Positions 25,474-33,532 of a DNA stretch of 33,532 nucleotides are shown here, in pieces. Location of the stretch: the NCBI GenBank assembly GCA_904393575.1, contig CAJFMZ010000008.1:1-33532 (forward strand). The letters are read 5' to 3'. The notes under the pieces were generated by a model. That model was not told the origin of the DNA. It did not search any database and saw only the letters and a program-made list of their open reading frames with translations. The first letter of the stretch is position 1; the number at the start of each line of letters is the position of its first letter. Origin of the DNA: an uncultured Sellimonas sp. (GTDB lineage: Bacteria > Bacillota > Clostridia > Lachnospirales > Lachnospiraceae). Both the position numbers and the translations under genes were made by a program.

Positions 25474-25745
25474 AGTATGGGAAAGACCATACTTGTCATA
25501 TCGAAAAAGCGATGACGAAGAGAGTAAGACAGATGTCCAAAGCGATCAGCGAGCCGGAGATGGTGAGAGCCCGGCGCAAGTAGACCCTGACTGAAGATCA
25601 CTTCCGAGCTGCAGACGCTGAACGGGCGACCTACTAAGCGCTGCCGGTATTCTGCCGTTACCAAGAGCGCATATGAAAAGTATGCAGTAACAGGTGGTAC
25701 AGCGAAAGAATAGACTCTCGTCCTATTACGGACGGGAGTTTTTTG
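25474..25745 (+). promoter_or_regulatory. T-box riboswitch, isoleucine-specific
   Basis: A T-box leader reads the charging state of tRNA-Ile. The leader opens with a hairpin AAGTATGG/CCATACTT (25473-25494), then a second small hairpin. Stem I includes the terminal-loop motif GATGGTGAGAGCCCGG and the specifier codon ATC at 25597-25599 in the context GAAG-ATC-ACTTCCGAG. The T-box bulge CAGGTGGTACAGCG lies at 25691-25704. The terminator is 25714-25739 plus T-run. Uncharged tRNA-Ile would favour the antiterminator and ileS expression. Confidence 0.9.
25714..25744 (+). terminator. T-box terminator hairpin
   Basis: ACTCTCGTCC (25714-25723) pairs with GGACGGGAGT (25730-25739) around a 6-nt loop, followed by a run of T. 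It is the competing terminator of the T-box. Confidence 0.88.
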
Positions 25746-25772
25746 TTAGAAAATCTAAAAGGAGAGAAAAGC

Positions 25773-28700
25773 ATGTATCAGAAAGTTTCAACCGATTTGA
25801 AATTTGTTGACAGGGAAAAAGAAGTAGAAAAATTCTGGGAAGAGAATCATATCTTTGAAAAAAGTATGGAAAACAGAAAAGAAGGGGAAACCTACACCTT
25901 TTATGATGGACCTCCGACGGCAAATGGAAAGCCGCATATCGGTCATGTCCTGACCCGTGTCATTAAAGATATGATTCCGAGATATCAGACAATGAAAGGA
26001 AAGATGGTTCCAAGAAAGGCCGGATGGGATACCCATGGACTTCCGGTAGAGCTGGAAGTGGAAAAGCAGCTGGGACTGGATGGAAAGGATCAGATTGAAG
26101 AGTACGGTCTGGAGCCTTTCATTGATAAATGTAAGGAAAGTGTCTGGAAATACAAGGGAATGTGGGAAGATTTTTCCGCAACAGTAGGATTCTGGGCGGA
26201 TATGGAACATCCATATGTAACCTATGACAACACCTTTATCGAATCCGAATGGTGGGCATTAAAGCAGATCTGGGAAAAGGGACTGCTCTACAAAGGATTC
26301 AAGATCGTACCGTACTGCCCTCGCTGCGGGACTCCGCTTTCCGCACAGGAAGTCGCACAGGGATACAAGGACGTCAAAGAGCGTTCCGCAATCGTGCGTT
26401 TTAAAGTAAAAGATGAAGACGCCTATATCCTTGCATGGACGACCACTCCGTGGACACTGCCGTCCAACGTGGCGCTTTGTGTGAATCCGGATGAGTCCTA
26501 TGTCAAAGTACAGGCGGCGGACGGTCATATTTACTATATGGCAGAAGCCCTTCTTGACCAGGTACTTGGAAGCCTTGCAAAAGAAGAAGGCGAAAAGGCT
26601 TATGAGATCCTGGAGCGTTATACAGGAAAAGAGCTGGAAGGCAAAGAATACATTCCGCTTTATGACGGAGCTGCAAAAGCGGCGGAAAAGCAGCATAAAA
26701 AAGCGTTTTACGTTCTGTGCGACACCTACGTTACACTGACAGACGGAACCGGAGTCGTTCATATTGCGCCGGCTTTCGGTGAAGATGATGCCAAGGTGGG
26801 ACGCCGGTACGACATGCCGTTCGTTCAGTTTGTGGACGGAAAGGGACAGATGACAGAAGAAACTCCGTTTGCGGGCGTATTCTGCAAAAAGGCGGATCCG
26901 CTGATCCTGGAAGATCTGGACAAGAGAGGTCTGCTCTTCTCTGCACCGAAGTTTGAACACAGCTACCCGCACTGCTGGAGATGCGACACACCGCTGATCT
27001 ACTATGCAAGAGAATCCTGGTTCATCCGCATGACTGCGGTGAAGGACGATCTGATCCGGAATAACAATACGATCAACTGGATTCCGGAGAGTATCGGAAA
27101 GGGACGTTTCGGCGACTGGCTGGAAAATGTCCAGGACTGGGGGATCAGCCGGAACCGTTACTGGGGTACTCCTCTGAATATCTGGGAATGTGAATGCGGA
27201 CACCAGCACTCTATCGGAAGCATTGAGGAGCTGAAGTCCATGTCCGACAATTGTCCGGACGATATCGAGCTTCACCGTCCGTACATCGATGAAGTGACAA
27301 TCAAATGTCCAAAATGCGGACGTCAGATGCACCGTGTGCCGGAAGTCATCGACTGCTGGTTCGACAGCGGTTCCATGCCGTTCGCACAGCATCACTATCC
27401 GTTTGAGAATAAAGAAGTATTTGAGCAGCAGTTCCCGGCGGACTTTATTTCCGAGGCGGTAGACCAGACAAGAGGATGGTTCTATTCCCTGCTGGCGATT
27501 TCTACTCTGCTCTTTAATAAAGCGCCGTACAAGAACGTCATTGTCCTTGGACATGTGCAGGATGAGAACGGCCAGAAGATGAGCAAGTCCAAAGGAAACG
27601 CAGTCGACCCGTTTGAAGCGCTTGAGACATACGGAGCTGACGCGATCCGCTGGTATTTCTATATCAACAGTGCTCCGTGGCTTCCGAACCGTTTCCATGG
27701 AAAGGCGGTACAGGAAGGACAGCGCAAATTCATGGGAACACTGTGGAATACGTATGCATTTTTCGTTCTGTATGCGAATATTGATGAGTTTGATGCTACA
27801 AAATATAAACTGGAATATGAGAAACTGTCCGTCATGGACAAATGGCTTCTGTCCAAACTGAATACACTGGTAAAGACGGTTGATGAGAATCTTTCCAACT
27901 ACCGGATTCCAGAATCCGCAAGAGCGCTTCAGGATTTCGTAGATGACATGAGCAACTGGTATGTCAGAAGATGCCGTGAGCGTTTCTGGGCAAAAGGAAT
28001 GGAACAGGATAAGGTCAACGCATATATGACACTGTACACCGCACTGGTTACGGTATGTAAGACAGCGGCTCCGATGATTCCGTTCATGACAGAGGAAATC
28101 TATCAGAATCTCGTGAGAAGCCTTGACAAGACAGCGCCGGAAAGCATTCATCTGTGCGATTTCCCGACTGTCAATGAAGCATATATTGATCCGGAACTGG
28201 AACGGTATATGGATGAAGTGCTGAAGATCGTTGTGATGGGCCGTGCATGCAGAAATGCGGCAAACATCAAGAACCGTCAGCCAATCGGCAGAATGTTTGT
28301 CAAAGGTGTGGAGGAGCTTCCGAAGTACTATCAGGAACTCATTACCGACGAGCTCAATGTAAAAGAGATGGAGCAGACCGAAGACGTCCGGGCATTTACC
28401 ACCTATACTTTCAAGCCGCAGTTAAAGACAGTAGGACCAAAATACGGAAAACTGCTTGGCGGCATTAAGAAAGAGCTGGAAAATCTGGATGGCAATGCGG
28501 CGATGGATGAGCTTCAGAAAAATTCAGAACTGAAATTTAACATTGACGGAAATGAAGTTGTCCTGACAAAAGAAGACCTGCTGATCGACATGACTCAGAC
28601 CGAAGGATATGTATCCGAAAGCGATTACGGTATCACCGTTGTTCTGGATACGAACCTGACTCCGGAGCTTCTGGAAGAGGGATTCGTCCGTGAGATCATC

Positions 28701-28928
28701 AGCAAGATTCAGACGATGAGAAAAGAAGCAGACTTTGAAGTGACAGACAAGATCCATGTGACATATACTGGAAGCGAAAAGGCGGAGAGCGTCTTTGCAG
28801 CGAATAAACAGGAAATTTCCGATGATGTACTTGCCGTATCCATGGAGAAAGCAGAACCGTCAGGTTATGTCAAAGAATGGAAAATCAACGGCGAAGCGGT
28901 TACCATTGGAGTGGCAAAAGAGAATTAA
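25773..28928 (+). CDS. ileS: Isoleucyl-tRNA synthetase (type 2, eukaryote-like)
   Basis: IleS charges tRNA-Ile. The 1051-residue product has HIGH at 55-58 in PPTANGKPHIGHVL, the class I signature KMSKS at 602-606, the editing domain between them (with TTPWTLPSNVA), and zinc-binding-like CPRC and CPKC motifs. GWDTHGLPVE, rather than GWDCHGLPIE, and the length near 1050 indicate the second IleRS type. In that family it is associated with low mupirocin sensitivity (family knowledge, not a measurement here). AAAGGAGAG before the ATG at 25773 sets the start; an earlier ORF start at 25743 lies in the terminator. Upstream is the T-box. Confidence 0.96.
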   Translation: MYQKVSTDLKFVDREKEVEKFWEENHIFEKSMENRKEGETYTFYDGPPTANGKPHIGHVLTRVIKDMIPRYQTMKGKMVPRKAGWDTHGLPVELEVEKQLGLDGKDQIEEYGLEPFIDKCKESVWKYKGMWEDFSATVGFWADMEHPYVTYDNTFIESEWWALKQIWEKGLLYKGFKIVPYCPRCGTPLSAQEVAQGYKDVKERSAIVRFKVKDEDAYILAWTTTPWTLPSNVALCVNPDESYVKVQAADGHIYYMAEALLDQVLGSLAKEEGEKAYEILERYTGKELEGKEYIPLYDGAAKAAEKQHKKAFYVLCDTYVTLTDGTGVVHIAPAFGEDDAKVGRRYDMPFVQFVDGKGQMTEETPFAGVFCKKADPLILEDLDKRGLLFSAPKFEHSYPHCWRCDTPLIYYARESWFIRMTAVKDDLIRNNNTINWIPESIGKGRFGDWLENVQDWGISRNRYWGTPLNIWECECGHQHSIGSIEELKSMSDNCPDDIELHRPYIDEVTIKCPKCGRQMHRVPEVIDCWFDSGSMPFAQHHYPFENKEVFEQQFPADFISEAVDQTRGWFYSLLAISTLLFNKAPYKNVIVLGHVQDENGQKMSKSKGNAVDPFEALETYGADAIRWYFYINSAPWLPNRFHGKAVQEGQRKFMGTLWNTYAFFVLYANIDEFDATKYKLEYEKLSVMDKWLLSKLNTLVKTVDENLSNYRIPESARALQDFVDDMSNWYVRRCRERFWAKGMEQDKVNAYMTLYTALVTVCKTAAPMIPFMTEEIYQNLVRSLDKTAPESIHLCDFPTVNEAYIDPELERYMDEVLKIVVMGRACRNAANIKNRQPIGRMFVKGVEELPKYYQELITDELNVKEMEQTEDVRAFTTYTFKPQLKTVGPKYGKLLGGIKKELENLDGNAAMDELQKNSELKFNIDGNEVVLTKEDLLIDMTQTEGYVSESDYGITVVLDTNLTPELLEEGFVREIISKIQTMRKEADFEVTDKIHVTYTGSEKAESVFAANKQEISDDVLAVSMEKAEPSGYVKEWKINGEAVTIGVAKEN

Positions 28929-28966
28929 TCATCAGACATTCAAAATGTTCAGGAAGGAAAAGGAAG

Positions 28967-31429
28967 ATGTACAGTAAAAGATTTGATAAAGAAGCTTTTA
29001 AAGAGGAAGTAAAGAATAATATCAAAAACCTTTATAGAAAAACAATCGAAGAAGCAACCGGACGGCAGATCTTTCAGGCGGTTTCCCTTGCAGTAAAAGA
29101 GACGATCATTGACTACTGGCTTGCAACCCAGAAAGCGATGGACAAGGAAGATCCGAAGACTGTGTACTATATGTCCATGGAGTTCCTGATGGGAAGAGCT
29201 CTTGGCAACAACCTGATCAACATGACCGCGTACAAAGAGGTCAAAGAAGCTTTGGATGAAATGGGAATTGATCTGAACGCAGTAGAGGACGAGGAACCGG
29301 ATCCGGCACTTGGAAACGGCGGACTTGGCAGGCTTGCGGCCTGCTTCCTCGATTCCCTTGCTACGCTGGGATATCCGGCATACGGCTGCGGAATCCGCTA
29401 CCGTTATGGAATGTTCAAGCAGAAAATTGAAAACGGCTATCAGGTAGAGGTGCCGGACAACTGGCTCAAAGACGGCAATCCGTTTGAAATCCGCCGTGAT
29501 GAATATGCAAAAGAAGTTCGTTTTGGAGGAGATGTGCGTATCGAGTACGATCCGGTGACAAAGCGCAACAATTTCATTCAGGAGAACTACAGCTCCGTCC
29601 GCGCGGTACCATATGATATGCCGATCATCGGATACGGCAACCATGTGGTGAACACACTGCGGATCTGGGATGCGGAAGCCATTACGGATTTTCATCTGGA
29701 TGCATTCAACCGGGGAGACTACCGACATGCGGTGGAGCAGGAAAACCTGGCAAAAATGATCGTAGACGTACTTTATCCTTGCGATGATCACTATGCAGGA
29801 AAAGAGCTTCGTCTGAAACAGCAGTACTTCTTCATTTCAGCCAGCCTGCAGGCAATGATTGTCCGTTACAAAAAGAAACATGACGATGTCCGCAAGCTGT
29901 ACGAAAAAGTGACGATTCAGATGAATGATACCCATCCGACACTGGCGGTTGCAGAGCTGATGCACCTGCTGATTGACCAGGAAGGCCTGAACTGGGATGA
30001 AGCGTGGGATGTAACAACAAAGACTGTTGCATATACGAACCATACGATTATGGCAGAGGCACTGGAAAAATGGCCGATCGACCTGTTCTCCAAGCTGCTT
30101 CCTCGTATTTACCAGATCATTCAGGAGATCGACCGCAGATTTATTGAGCAGATCCGCGCAAGATATCCAGGCGATGAAGGAAGAGTTGCAAGAATGGCCA
30201 TTATCCGGGACGGACAGGTCAAGATGGCACATCTTGCGATCGTGGCAGGATACTCTGTCAATGGTGTTGCAAAACTCCATACAGAAATCCTCAAACACCA
30301 GGAGCTGAAAGATTTCTACGACATGATGCCGGAGAAATTCAACAATAAAACAAACGGAATCACACAGCGGAGATTCCTGATGCACGGAAACCCGCTTCTT
30401 GCGGACTGGGTGACAAAGCACATTGGAGACGGATGGATTACCGATCTGTCACAGATGAGCAAGCTGAAACAGTATGTGGATGATCCAAAGGCACTTGCAG
30501 AGTTCCGTGAAATCAAGTACCAGAACAAGCTGCGTCTTGCGGATTATATTAAGAAGCACAATGGAATCGATGTGGATCCAAGATCCATTTTCGATGTTCA
30601 GGTAAAGCGTCTCCATGAATACAAGCGTCAGTTTTTGAATATCCTTCATGTGATGTATCTGTACAACCAGATCAAAGACCATCCGGAGATGTACTTCCAT
30701 CCGAGAACATTCATTTTCGGAGCAAAGGCGGCGGCAGGATATGTGCGCGCCAAGGAGACGATCAAACTGATCAATTCCGTTGCGGATGTCATTAATAATG
30801 ACAAGAGCATCAACGGAAAGATCAAAGTCGTATTTATCGAAGACTACCGCGTATCCAATGCGGAGATTATCTTTGCGGCTGCAGATGTCAGCGAGCAGAT
30901 CTCCACAGCGTCCAAGGAAGCGTCCGGTACAGGAAATATGAAATTCATGCTCAACGGAGCTCCGACACTTGGAACAATGGATGGAGCCAATGTGGAGATT
31001 GTAGAAGAAGTTGGAATCGAAAATGCATTTATTTTCGGTCTGTCTTCCGATGAAGTCATCAACTATGAGAACAACGGTGGATACAATCCGACGGATATTT
31101 ACTTCAATGACTGGGATATCAAGCGTGTCGTTGATCAGCTGATCGATGGAACGTATTCCAATGGGGACCGGGAGATGTACAGAGATCTCTATAATTCCCT
31201 GGTGAATACACACGGCCAGGAGCGGGCGGACAGATATTTCATTCTGAAAGACTTCCGTTCCTATGCGGATGCCCAGAAGCGTGTGGAAGAGGCATACAGA
31301 GACAGAGAAGGATGGTCTAAGAAGGCCCTCATGAATGTCGCATGCTGCGGTAAATTCTCTTCCGACAGAACGATCCAGGAATATGTGGATGATATCTGGC
31401 ATCTGGATCACATCAAAGTAGATGCATAA
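28967..31429 (+). CDS. glgP: Glycogen/maltodextrin phosphorylase
   Basis: GlgP removes glucose-1-phosphate from glycogen or maltodextrins. The 820-residue product has the family N-terminal motif YYMSMEFLMGRALGNNL and EDEEPDPALGNGGLGRLAACFLDS. The pyridoxal phosphate site is EASGTGNMKFMLNGAPTLGTMDGANVEI with Lys659. AGGAAAAGGAAG directly precedes the ATG at 28967; a longer in-frame ORF from 28877 lies within ileS. It starts 38 nt after ileS with no clear terminator between, so it may be transcribed from the same T-box promoter. A strong terminator follows. Confidence 0.95.
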   Translation: MYSKRFDKEAFKEEVKNNIKNLYRKTIEEATGRQIFQAVSLAVKETIIDYWLATQKAMDKEDPKTVYYMSMEFLMGRALGNNLINMTAYKEVKEALDEMGIDLNAVEDEEPDPALGNGGLGRLAACFLDSLATLGYPAYGCGIRYRYGMFKQKIENGYQVEVPDNWLKDGNPFEIRRDEYAKEVRFGGDVRIEYDPVTKRNNFIQENYSSVRAVPYDMPIIGYGNHVVNTLRIWDAEAITDFHLDAFNRGDYRHAVEQENLAKMIVDVLYPCDDHYAGKELRLKQQYFFISASLQAMIVRYKKKHDDVRKLYEKVTIQMNDTHPTLAVAELMHLLIDQEGLNWDEAWDVTTKTVAYTNHTIMAEALEKWPIDLFSKLLPRIYQIIQEIDRRFIEQIRARYPGDEGRVARMAIIRDGQVKMAHLAIVAGYSVNGVAKLHTEILKHQELKDFYDMMPEKFNNKTNGITQRRFLMHGNPLLADWVTKHIGDGWITDLSQMSKLKQYVDDPKALAEFREIKYQNKLRLADYIKKHNGIDVDPRSIFDVQVKRLHEYKRQFLNILHVMYLYNQIKDHPEMYFHPRTFIFGAKAAAGYVRAKETIKLINSVADVINNDKSINGKIKVVFIEDYRVSNAEIIFAAADVSEQISTASKEASGTGNMKFMLNGAPTLGTMDGANVEIVEEVGIENAFIFGLSSDEVINYENNGGYNPTDIYFNDWDIKRVVDQLIDGTYSNGDREMYRDLYNSLVNTHGQERADRYFILKDFRSYADAQKRVEEAYRDREGWSKKALMNVACCGKFSSDRTIQEYVDDIWHLDHIKVDA

Positions 31430-31442
31430 GGAAACAGAAAAG

Positions 31443-31471
31443 GAATAAGAATAAAAATCCTCTCATACGCT
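31443..31471 (+). promoter_or_regulatory. Possible sigma-E promoter of spoIID
   Basis: GAATAAG (31443-31449) resembles the sigma-E -35 consensus KMATATT (5 of 7). CATACGCT (31464-31471) resembles the -10 CATACAnT. The spacing is 14 bp as expected for sigma-E. SpoIID is sigma-E controlled in Bacillus. It remains a pattern match. Confidence 0.4.
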
Positions 31472-31488
31472 GTATGGGAGGGTTTTTT
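31459..31488 (+). terminator. Terminator after glgP, overlapping the spoIID ribosome site
   Basis: CCTCTCATAC (31459-31468) pairs with GTATGGGAGG (31472-31481), loop GCT, then TTTTTT (31483-31488). The 3' arm plus one base, GGGAGGG at 31476-31482, is also the ribosome binding site of the next gene. Confidence 0.8.
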
Positions 31489-32385
31489 ATGTTTCGGAAA
31501 TGGAAAAAATACGGATGTATCCTGTTTCTCCTTATTGCGCTGCCCTATGTCATTACGATTTTTATTAACGGACCGATGCGTCTTACGGCTCCGGATCAGG
31601 AGGAGACGGAAGTCCATGTACAGAGCAAAGAGGATGAGAAAGTCTGGACACTGTCGCTGGATGCGTATGGAATGGGCGTGCTGGCCAAGGAGATTCCGAT
31701 GGAGATGGATATAGAGACAATCAAAGCCCAGGCAGTGATTGTGCGGACCGGACTCTATAAAAAGATGTCCGAACAAAAAGAAGGGGAAAAGCTTGTCTTT
31801 ACGGATTCGTTTTATTCGATGGATGATATGAAGAAAGAGTGGAAGTCGCACAGAGAGGAATATTATGAGAAGCTTTCCAAAGCGTGGAAAGAGACGAAAG
31901 AGAGAATTCTCACCTATGAGGACCATCCGGCGTACACGCCGTACTGCCGGATTACAAACGGAAAGACAAGGGACGCCAGGGAGGCACTCGGCACGGATCA
32001 GTATCCGTATCTTAAAAGTGTAGAGTGCGGGGCGGACCGTGACGCAAAGGATGCATACCAGTCCAAGGAGATCGAAGGCACCGGATATGAAATTACCAAA
32101 CAGGACAGTGCCGGATATGTACTGGAAGTAAAGCAGGGAGAAGAATTGATGGATGGAGATACGTTTCGGGACCGCTGGGGACTTGCCTCTTCCTGTTATA
32201 CATTCAAAGAAGGGGAGAAAAAGACAACAGTGATCACCCAGGGGATCGGCCACGGCCTGGGGATGAGCCAGAACATGGCTCAGTCTATGGCGGAAGAGGG
32301 GAAGGACTACAAAGAAATTTTAGATTATTTTTTTGAAGGCACTGTCTTAAAAGAAGCTGCAGAAATTTCCGGAGACACAGAATAA
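31489..32385 (+). CDS. spoIID: Stage II sporulation protein D (SpoIID)
   Basis: SpoIID is a membrane-anchored lytic transglycosylase that, with SpoIIP and SpoIIM, drives engulfment of the forespore. The 298-residue product has an N-terminal membrane segment (about 10-27), then the SpoIID domain with LDAYGMGVLAKEIPMEM, in which Glu68 corresponds to the catalytic glutamate position, KAQAVIVRTGLY, and the late GIGHGLGMSQNMAQSMAEEGKDYKEIL signature. I chose the ATG at 31489, with GGGAGGG 6 nt before; the in-frame ATG at 31474 is inside a hairpin and lacks a ribosome site. It is followed by the SpoIIQ-like gene, a common clostridial order. Confidence 0.92.
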   Translation: MFRKWKKYGCILFLLIALPYVITIFINGPMRLTAPDQEETEVHVQSKEDEKVWTLSLDAYGMGVLAKEIPMEMDIETIKAQAVIVRTGLYKKMSEQKEGEKLVFTDSFYSMDDMKKEWKSHREEYYEKLSKAWKETKERILTYEDHPAYTPYCRITNGKTRDAREALGTDQYPYLKSVECGADRDAKDAYQSKEIEGTGYEITKQDSAGYVLEVKQGEELMDGDTFRDRWGLASSCYTFKEGEKKTTVITQGIGHGLGMSQNMAQSMAEEGKDYKEILDYFFEGTVLKEAAEISGDTE

Positions 32386-32409
32386 GCTTCCTTGTTTCTG
32401 GCAAAGATA
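32379..32409 (+). promoter_or_regulatory. Possible sigma-F promoter of the spoIIQ-like gene
   Basis: AGAATA (32379-32384) and GGCAAAGATA (32400-32409) with a 15-bp spacer resemble the forespore sigma-F pattern (about one mismatch in each box). The -35 overlaps the spoIID stop. Pattern match only. Confidence 0.35.
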
Positions 32410-32427
32410 ATGCCAGAGGTGATGAAG

Positions 32428-33291
32428 ATGAACAACAACAAGAAGCGCGCTCCTAAAAAACGGCGGGGAGCAAAAGCAGGTCTTGCGGTCTGCATGGCAG
32501 CAGCGGTAGTTTTGACAGGGGTCTATACATTTCAGCAGTACAAAAGCAATGTCAAAAACGAGATGGAAAAGATTGAGAAAGAAAGCCAGAAGGAACTGGA
32601 ACAGTATCAAAGCGCAGATGCGGGGGATGTGATCAATGAAGCGGCGGATGATGTGACAGAAGAGGGAATTTCCGACTTTTCCGCCGGTGGAATTTCTGAA
32701 GAAACAGACGATCCGGCAGCCTCCGGCACGGATTCGGACAATGACGGCACAGCTTCCGGCGGACTGTCATCCCAGAGCGGAACTTCCGGCACGGACAGTA
32801 CGGCGAACACAGCAGATTCAGACAGCACTACATTTGATTCCGCAGAAACGGCAGGGGCCGGCAGCGAAATCAATTTCAGCGAAGGAGATAAGCTGATCTG
32901 GCCGGTCAGCGGTGCGGTTCTGATGAATTACAGCATGGACAAGACCGTATACTTTGCAACATTGGACGAATATAAATATAATCCGGCGCTGATTATCGGA
33001 GGAGCCGTCAACGATCAGGTGATTTCCGCAGGAAAAGGAATTGTCAAATCCATTGATAAAACACCGCAGGAAGGAACGACGGTTACAGTCGACATGGGAA
33101 ACGGGTACGAAGCGATCTATGGACAGCTTCAGGATGTACAGGTCAAGACCGGGGACAGTGTGGAAGCAAAAACCGTACTCGGCTATCTGGCGGAGCCTAC
33201 CAGATATTATAGCGTGGAAGGGTGCAATCTGTACTTTGAATTCCGCAAAGACGGACAGCCGATTGATCCATTACAGTATTTAAGCGAATAG
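32428..33291 (+). CDS. spoIIQ: SpoIIQ-like protein with degenerate M23/LytM domain
   Basis: SpoIIQ is a forespore membrane protein that pairs with SpoIIIAH across the intermembrane space. The 287-residue product has a membrane segment (about 17-36), a long acidic Ser/Asp/Thr-rich linker (60-145), and a C-terminal LytM domain (about 158-285). The zinc ligands of M23 peptidases are missing: the HxGxD segment reads NPALI (185-189), YAHL reads YGQL (Gln233), and HLHFE reads NLYFE (Asn267, Tyr269). It is therefore probably structural and not an enzyme, like the Bacillus protein. Start: ATG at 32428 after AGAGGTGA; upstream in-frame ATGs at 32392 and 32422 are less likely. It follows spoIID. Confidence 0.8.
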   Translation: MNNNKKRAPKKRRGAKAGLAVCMAAAVVLTGVYTFQQYKSNVKNEMEKIEKESQKELEQYQSADAGDVINEAADDVTEEGISDFSAGGISEETDDPAASGTDSDNDGTASGGLSSQSGTSGTDSTANTADSDSTTFDSAETAGAGSEINFSEGDKLIWPVSGAVLMNYSMDKTVYFATLDEYKYNPALIIGGAVNDQVISAGKGIVKSIDKTPQEGTTVTVDMGNGYEAIYGQLQDVQVKTGDSVEAKTVLGYLAEPTRYYSVEGCNLYFEFRKDGQPIDPLQYLSE

Positions 33292-33294
33292 CAG

Positions 33295-33335
33295 CCAGGG
33301 GCAGCTCCGAAAGCGGAGAAAGCCCCTGGTTTTTT
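33295..33335 (+). terminator. Strong terminator after the spoIIQ-like gene
   Basis: CCAGGGGC (33295-33302) pairs with GCCCCTGG (33322-33329), with an inner hairpin CTCCG/CGGAG, followed by six T residues. Confidence 0.88.
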
Positions 33336-33394
33336 GCAGATGCTTTGCGCCCTGTATGATGTCTCTGCAAAATGTATTGTCAATAACTTTTGAA

Positions 33395-33466
33395 AATGTC
33401 ACTTTTTTATATTAAGTTTCACTTGAGATAATGTCACTTTCGTAAAAGGGCATTTGCCCTTTTACG
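33395..33466. repeat. Direct and inverted repeats near window end, possibly an insertion sequence edge
   Basis: AATGTCACTTT occurs at 33395-33405 and 33430-33440, with a related AAGTTTCACTT at 33414-33424. A perfect 12-bp hairpin CGTAAAAGGGCA/TGCCCTTTTACG with a TT loop lies at 33441-33466. Multiple short terminal repeats are reminiscent of IS21-type element ends, but no transposase is in the window. Beyond the hairpin, to 33532, I see no gene. Confidence 0.35.
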
Positions 33467-33532
33467 AAGCAGACTGTTGCTTCTCAAAAAACAGTTCGTA
33501 TAAAAATTTTAGGGACAGATTATAGTCCTCCA

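Noticed and set aside
25482..25742. CRISPR-like or other repeat array in the leader before ileS
   Set aside because: The repeated hairpins are T-box stems with a specifier codon and a terminator, not a repeat array.
26259..28151. 630-codon minus-strand ORF opposite ileS
   Set aside because: It lies wholly inside the well-supported ileS gene, has no family resemblance, and reflects codon bias of the sense strand.

Overview
The window is the right-hand flank of the replication origin of a spore-forming, low-GC Firmicute, most likely a gut Lachnospiraceae (Blautia, Dorea or Mediterraneibacter type). The basis is the gene order dnaA / rpmH-rnpA-yidD-yidC-jag-mnmE-mnmG-rsmG / parA-parB, the Lachnospiraceae-style DUF4446-serS-hypothetical cluster, a T-box ileS, sporulation genes and a bile salt hydrolase. 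The species cannot be fixed from sequence alone.

Layout. 1-174 is the 5' end of dnaA, reading left. 175-686 is the dnaA/rpmH origin interval, with DnaA boxes and two divergent promoters. 687-3724 is the rpmH-rnpA-yidD-yidC-jag operon. 3838-7810 holds mnmE-mnmG-rsmG. 7813-9088 carries five ParB-binding (parS) sites around a divergent alpha/beta-hydrolase-like membrane protein. 9152-13543 is soj-parB-DUF4446-serS-DUF3881-like, followed by a tRNA-Arg(CCU).

13797-23376 is more accessory: a giant YhgE/Pip protein with a TetR regulator, a divergent peptide deformylase coupled to an acyltransferase, a bile salt hydrolase, a LexA-box-controlled Y-family polymerase operon, and a membrane protein with a degenerate GGDEF domain. 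Most leftward (head-on) genes of the window lie here. 23377-24003 has no gene but holds a dense cluster of DnaA boxes. The rest is core again: a D-Ala-D-Ala carboxypeptidase, a T-box leader with ileS and glgP, then spoIID and a spoIIQ-like gene. The window ends in about 200 bp of repeats that may be the edge of an insertion element.

How the parts work together. DnaA, the DnaA boxes, parS sites and ParAB form the initiation and segregation module. RnpA, YidD, YidC, Jag, MnmE/G, RsmG, SerS, IleS and tRNA-Arg serve RNA processing, translation and membrane protein insertion. SpoIID and the SpoIIQ-like protein act in engulfment during sporulation.

The observations most worth a second look are: a second DnaA-box cluster about 23 kb from dnaA; a parS site that is the core of a terminator hairpin; a terminator, putative sigma-E promoter and ribosome binding site stacked in about 45 bp before spoIID; and several proteins of enzyme families that lack key catalytic residues.
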